Shown piece after piece: positions 60,932-64,000 of a DNA stretch of 64,000 nt. The notes beneath the pieces are model-generated. The model saw only the letters and a list, made by a program, of their open reading frames with translations, was not told where the DNA came from and did no database searches. This DNA comes from Rhizobium grahamii CCGE 502 (lineage in GTDB: Bacteria; Pseudomonadota; Alphaproteobacteria; Rhizobiales; Rhizobiaceae): assembly GCF_000298315.2 (NCBI RefSeq), contig NZ_AEYE02000004.1, positions 62,001 through 126,000 of the forward strand, in the 5' to 3' direction. Position 1 is the stretch's first letter. The number at the start of each line of letters is the position of its first letter. The translations under genes and the position numbers were made by a program.

Positions 60932-62233
60932 ATGAGCATTTTTGGCAGCATGAAGACGGCCGTGTCCGGCATGAACGCCCAGGCAAACCGCCTCAGCACC
61001 GTCGCCGACAACATCGCGAACGCAAACACGACGGGCTACAAGGCCGTTTCGACCGCCTTCTCGTCGCTGGTTCTGCCCTCGACCTCGGGCAACTACAACT
61101 CCGGCGGCGTGCAGACGTCGGTTCGTCAATCGGTCTCAGAGCAGGGCGATATCTCCTACACGACGTCCAGCTACGACCTGGCCATCTCGGGCGACGGCTT
61201 CTTCATCGTTCAGAGCCCGGATGGCGTTCCGGTTTTGACCCGCGCTGGTGACTTCACCAAGGACCCTGAGGGTAACCTGGTCAATTCCGCCGGTTTCAAA
61301 CTGATGGGTTATTCTTACGACGCTGGCGCACCCGCCGTCGTCGTCAACGGTTTCTCGGGACTCGTGCCGATCAACGTCAATCAGTCCGGTCTGACGGCGA
61401 TTGCGTCGACAACGGGTACGTTCTCCGGAAACCTCAATTCGAACGCGAACGTTGCTACCGGCAACCTTCCGAGCTCGAACACGGCGCCAATCACCGCCGA
61501 CACGAAGCAGATGTCGATGGTCGGTTACGACAAGCTCGGCAACACCGTGCAGTACGATTTCTACTTCACCAAGACCGCGGCCGGGACGCCAGCGTCCCCC
61601 GGTCCGCCGCCGGTTGCCGCAACCTCCGGCACCTGGCAGGTCGCAGTCTACCGCCACGACGACGCGGCCACTGGCGGCACGTCCTCGTTCCCCTATTCGT
61701 CGGCCGCGGTTGGCACGACGACATTGACCTTCGACGCTAACGGCAAGATGGCGTCCGCCGGCGCGATGACGCTCACCGACCCGGTTACCGGCGGCTCCAT
61801 CGCGATGGATGTAAGCGGCTTCACGCAGCTTGCGTCGGAGTTCGCGGGTAGCGGTACGCCGAACGGCCAGGCCGCCAGCCCGGTCAAGGATGTCACGATC
61901 GACAAGGACGGCACGGTATATGCCAAGTACGCCGACGGCACGTCTAAGCCGCTCTACCGCGTTCCGCTGGCGACTGTCGCTAGCCCGGACAACATGACGC
62001 TGATGAGCGGCAACGTCTACAGCGCCAATGGCCAGTCCGGCGTGACGGTCACCGGCTTCCCGCAGACGAACGGCTTCGGCTCGATCCAAGCGGGTGCGCT
62101 GGAGAGCTCGAACGTAGACCTCGCCGGCGAACTGACCGAAATGATTGAATCGCAGCGCAGCTACACCGCCAATTCCAAGGTGTTCCAGACGGGGTCCGAC
62201 ATCATGGACGTCCTCGTCAACCTCAAGAGATAA
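60932..62233 (+). CDS. flgE: Flagellar hook protein FlgE
   Basis: A 433-residue hook subunit. N-terminal AVSGMNAQANRLSTVADNIA and NTTGYKAVSTAFSSLVLPS, C-terminal ALESSNVDLAGELTEMIESQ and RSYTANSKVFQTGSDIMDVL, and the central Gly/Thr/Ser-rich hook domain are all as in the family. GGG lies in the leader (AAGGGAATCGAGG) before the ATG. A 129-base spacer with T-runs separates it from rem. Confidence 0.95.
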   Translation: MSIFGSMKTAVSGMNAQANRLSTVADNIANANTTGYKAVSTAFSSLVLPSTSGNYNSGGVQTSVRQSVSEQGDISYTTSSYDLAISGDGFFIVQSPDGVPVLTRAGDFTKDPEGNLVNSAGFKLMGYSYDAGAPAVVVNGFSGLVPINVNQSGLTAIASTTGTFSGNLNSNANVATGNLPSSNTAPITADTKQMSMVGYDKLGNTVQYDFYFTKTAAGTPASPGPPPVAATSGTWQVAVYRHDDAATGGTSSFPYSSAAVGTTTLTFDANGKMASAGAMTLTDPVTGGSIAMDVSGFTQLASEFAGSGTPNGQAASPVKDVTIDKDGTVYAKYADGTSKPLYRVPLATVASPDNMTLMSGNVYSANGQSGVTVTGFPQTNGFGSIQAGALESSNVDLAGELTEMIESQRSYTANSKVFQTGSDIMDVLVNLKR

Positions 62234-62251
62234 GTAGGGTTCGGATAAGCC

Positions 62252-63718
62252 ATGTCGCTCACTTCCGCACTGAATACCGCGCAGAACATATTTAACAATA
62301 CCGGCACTCAAAGCAGTGTCGTATCGAACAATATCTCGAACTCCAGCAACAGCGACTACGTGCGCCGGCAGGCGATGATCACCACCTCGCTGGGTGGCGC
62401 GCAGGTTGTGAAGATCAGCCGCGCGCAGGAAGACGCGCTGATGCGTCAGTGGCTGAAGGCGAGTGCGCAGGACAGTGGTCAGCAGACGCTGCTTGGTGGC
62501 CTGACCGACCTGAAGTCGATCATGGGCGGAAACGATTACGAAACGTCGCCGGCCAACTACCTGGCAACGTTTCGCGAAAAGCTCCAGGCTTTCCGCACGT
62601 CGCCGAGCAGCACGATTGCCGCGCAGAGCGCAGTCACAGCCGCGCAGGACGTCGCCAATTCGCTGAACGACGCAACGAAATCCGTGCAGGCCGTTCGCCA
62701 GGGCGCCGACAAGGAAATCGCGACGCAGGTCTCGACCCTCAACACGCTGCTTGCACAGTTCAAGACGGCGAACGACGCCGTCAAGAGCGCCACTGCGACC
62801 GGCGGCAATCCATCCGATGCGCTGGACGAGCGGGACAAGCTGCTCAAGCAGATCTCTTCGATCGTTGGCGTTAACGCAGTCGACCGTGACAACGGCGATA
62901 TGGCGCTCTACACAACGGACGGCACCGTCGTCTTCGATACGATACCGCGCACAGTCACGTTTGTCGCCCAGAACACTTATACTGCCCAGACGAAGGGCAA
63001 CGGCGTCTACATTGACGGCGTGCTGCTCGGCAGCGGCAAGGGTTCGACGAGCACGGCGCAGGGAAGCCTGCAAGCGCTGCTGCAGGTGCGCGATGATATC
63101 GCTCCGACCTTCCAGTCGCAGCTCGATGAGATCGCGAAGTCGCTGGTCACCATGTTTTCGGAAACCGGCGGCACCCCCACTACCACGCAACCCGGCCTGT
63201 TCGTCTGGAAGACCGCCGTTGGAGCGCCAGGCGGTACACCGACGGCACCCGGCGTGATCGACGGCATTGCCGGCACGATCACCGTGAACGCCGCCGTGAT
63301 CACCAACCAGGGCGGCGACCCGATGAAGTTGCGTGACGGCTCGATCTCGGGCCTCACTAACCTGAACACAACGGGCAGCAGCGGCTTCTCGGACAATCTC
63401 GACGCGCTCTACACGGCGATGGGCACCGCGCAGACCTTCTCGGCTACCGCTGGGCTGTCGTCCAACGTCAACATCATGGACTACGCCTCGAACTCGATCG
63501 GCTGGCTTGAGCAGTACCGAAGCGATGCAACGACGGCCTCCGAGAACACCTCCGCGGCGCTCTCGCGTTCGACGGAAGCATACTCCAACGAGACGGGCGT
63601 CAATCTCGACGAAGAGCTGACGCTGCTTCTCGACATCGAGCAGTCCTACAAGGCGGCTACGAAGATCCTCAACGCTGTCGACGAAATGATGAAGTCATTG
63701 CTGGATATAGCGAGTTAA
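62252..63718 (+). CDS. flgK: Hook-filament junction protein FlgK
   Basis: A 488-residue first junction protein. It starts with TSALNTAQNIFNNTGTQSSV and VSNNISNSSNSDYVRRQAMI. The C-terminus is ETGVNLDEELTLLLDIEQSY and KAATKILNAVDEMMKSLLDI. Both ends match the HAP1 family. It lies 18 bases after flgE and 3 bases before flgL. Confidence 0.95.
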   Translation: MSLTSALNTAQNIFNNTGTQSSVVSNNISNSSNSDYVRRQAMITTSLGGAQVVKISRAQEDALMRQWLKASAQDSGQQTLLGGLTDLKSIMGGNDYETSPANYLATFREKLQAFRTSPSSTIAAQSAVTAAQDVANSLNDATKSVQAVRQGADKEIATQVSTLNTLLAQFKTANDAVKSATATGGNPSDALDERDKLLKQISSIVGVNAVDRDNGDMALYTTDGTVVFDTIPRTVTFVAQNTYTAQTKGNGVYIDGVLLGSGKGSTSTAQGSLQALLQVRDDIAPTFQSQLDEIAKSLVTMFSETGGTPTTTQPGLFVWKTAVGAPGGTPTAPGVIDGIAGTITVNAAVITNQGGDPMKLRDGSISGLTNLNTTGSSGFSDNLDALYTAMGTAQTFSATAGLSSNVNIMDYASNSIGWLEQYRSDATTASENTSAALSRSTEAYSNETGVNLDEELTLLLDIEQSYKAATKILNAVDEMMKSLLDIAS

Positions 63719-63721
63719 GCC

Positions 63722-64000
63722 ATGAAAAGTTCATTTATTTCTAGCTCAGCCATTCAGAACGCAATGCGATTGACGATCCGCCAGTCGCAGAAGCAATTGG
63801 TCAGCGCTTCTCTCGAAGCAACGACCGGCGTTTACGCCGACATTGGTGCCTCGCTCGGCTCGGGCGCGGCGAAAAGCGTGAATTTCACGGCCGAAGTCAG
63901 CCGCATCAAGGCCCTTAAGGGCAGCAATTCCGTCGTCTCAGCGCGCTTGGAAGCATCGCAGCTCGGGCTCGACAGCATGAAGAAGGCCGGCGATGCGCTG
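63722..64000 (+). CDS. flgL: Hook-filament junction protein FlgL, 5' part
   Basis: The first 93 residues of a flagellin-like junction protein; the rest lies beyond the window. The start MKSSFISSSAIQNAMRLTIR and the segment SQKQLVSASLEATTGVYADI resemble the N-terminal helices of FlgL/HAP3. The place right after flgK is the usual one. The frame is open to the window end. Confidence 0.9.
   Translation, partial: MKSSFISSSAIQNAMRLTIRQSQKQLVSASLEATTGVYADIGASLGSGAAKSVNFTAEVSRIKALKGSNSVVSARLEASQLGLDSMKKAGDAL

Noticed and set aside
61136-63190. Open frame of 684 codons opposite flgE and flgK
   Set aside because: It spans the boundary of two clear flagellar genes and is Arg/Val/Gly-rich shadow sequence.
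1-64000. tRNA or rRNA genes, CRISPR arrays, insertion sequences or prophage parts
   Set aside because: I looked for clover-leaf ends, regular short repeats with spacers, transposase motifs and terminal inverted repeats and saw none. The window looks like stable core chromosome.

Overview
The window is a GC-rich chromosomal segment from an alphaproteobacterium of the Rhizobiaceae, most like Rhizobium in the broad sense. The evidence is gene order. A single chemotaxis operon (icpA, cheS, cheY1, cheA, cheW, cheR, cheB, cheY2, cheD, cheT) runs into fliF and visN-visR, then a motA-fliM-fliN-fliG-flhB operon on the other strand. After that come flgF-fliI, flgBC-fliE-flgG-flgA-flgI-motE-flgH-fliL-fliP, four tandem flagellin genes, motB-motC-fliK, rem and flgE-flgK-flgL. 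This is the layout known from Sinorhizobium meliloti and Rhizobium leguminosarum. MotC, MotE, VisN, VisR, Rem and two CheY proteins without CheZ are rhizobial hallmarks. Flagellins of about 300 residues fit Rhizobium or Agrobacterium better than S. meliloti.

Positions 1-4000 hold the end of a DMT permease and a minus-strand surface-polysaccharide operon (glycosyltransferase, flippase, pyruvyl transferase) read from an AT-rich upstream region. Positions 4689-13206 hold a signalling island. It has a membrane histidine kinase with a FixL-type haem-PAS pocket, a single-domain receiver, a receiver-kinase-receiver hybrid, and a dioxygenase/esterase fusion that resembles MhqO joined to MhqD. On the plus strand are another receiver, a VisN/VisR-like LuxR protein with a coupled receiver, and facing them a soluble kinase. 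Between two of these genes is a predicted pseudoknot-forming RNA element. Positions 13292-20839 are mostly housekeeping or unknown: SecDF, a YbaL-type cation/proton antiporter, a short XRE regulator, an ArnT/PMT-type glycosyltransferase and small hypotheticals.

From 21272 to the end the window is motility. The Che proteins set the phosphorylation of CheY2 and CheY1. VisN/VisR sit at the top of the transcriptional hierarchy and Rem below it. The C-ring, export gate, ATPase, rod, rings, hook, junction and filament genes follow. A GT41-type TPR glycosyltransferase lies directly beside the flagellins and a candidate divergent FliH sits directly before motB.

Points that deserve attention are the FixL-like haem pocket in a non-FixL kinase, a globin-type chemoreceptor without the haem-ligating His, shared flagellin mRNA leaders that can hide their own ribosome-binding sites, the FliH candidate, the flagellin-linked GT41 enzyme, the pseudoknot RNA, and a terminator-like hairpin between fliG and flhB. 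All functional calls rest on reading the sequence and on recalled family knowledge. No searches were run.
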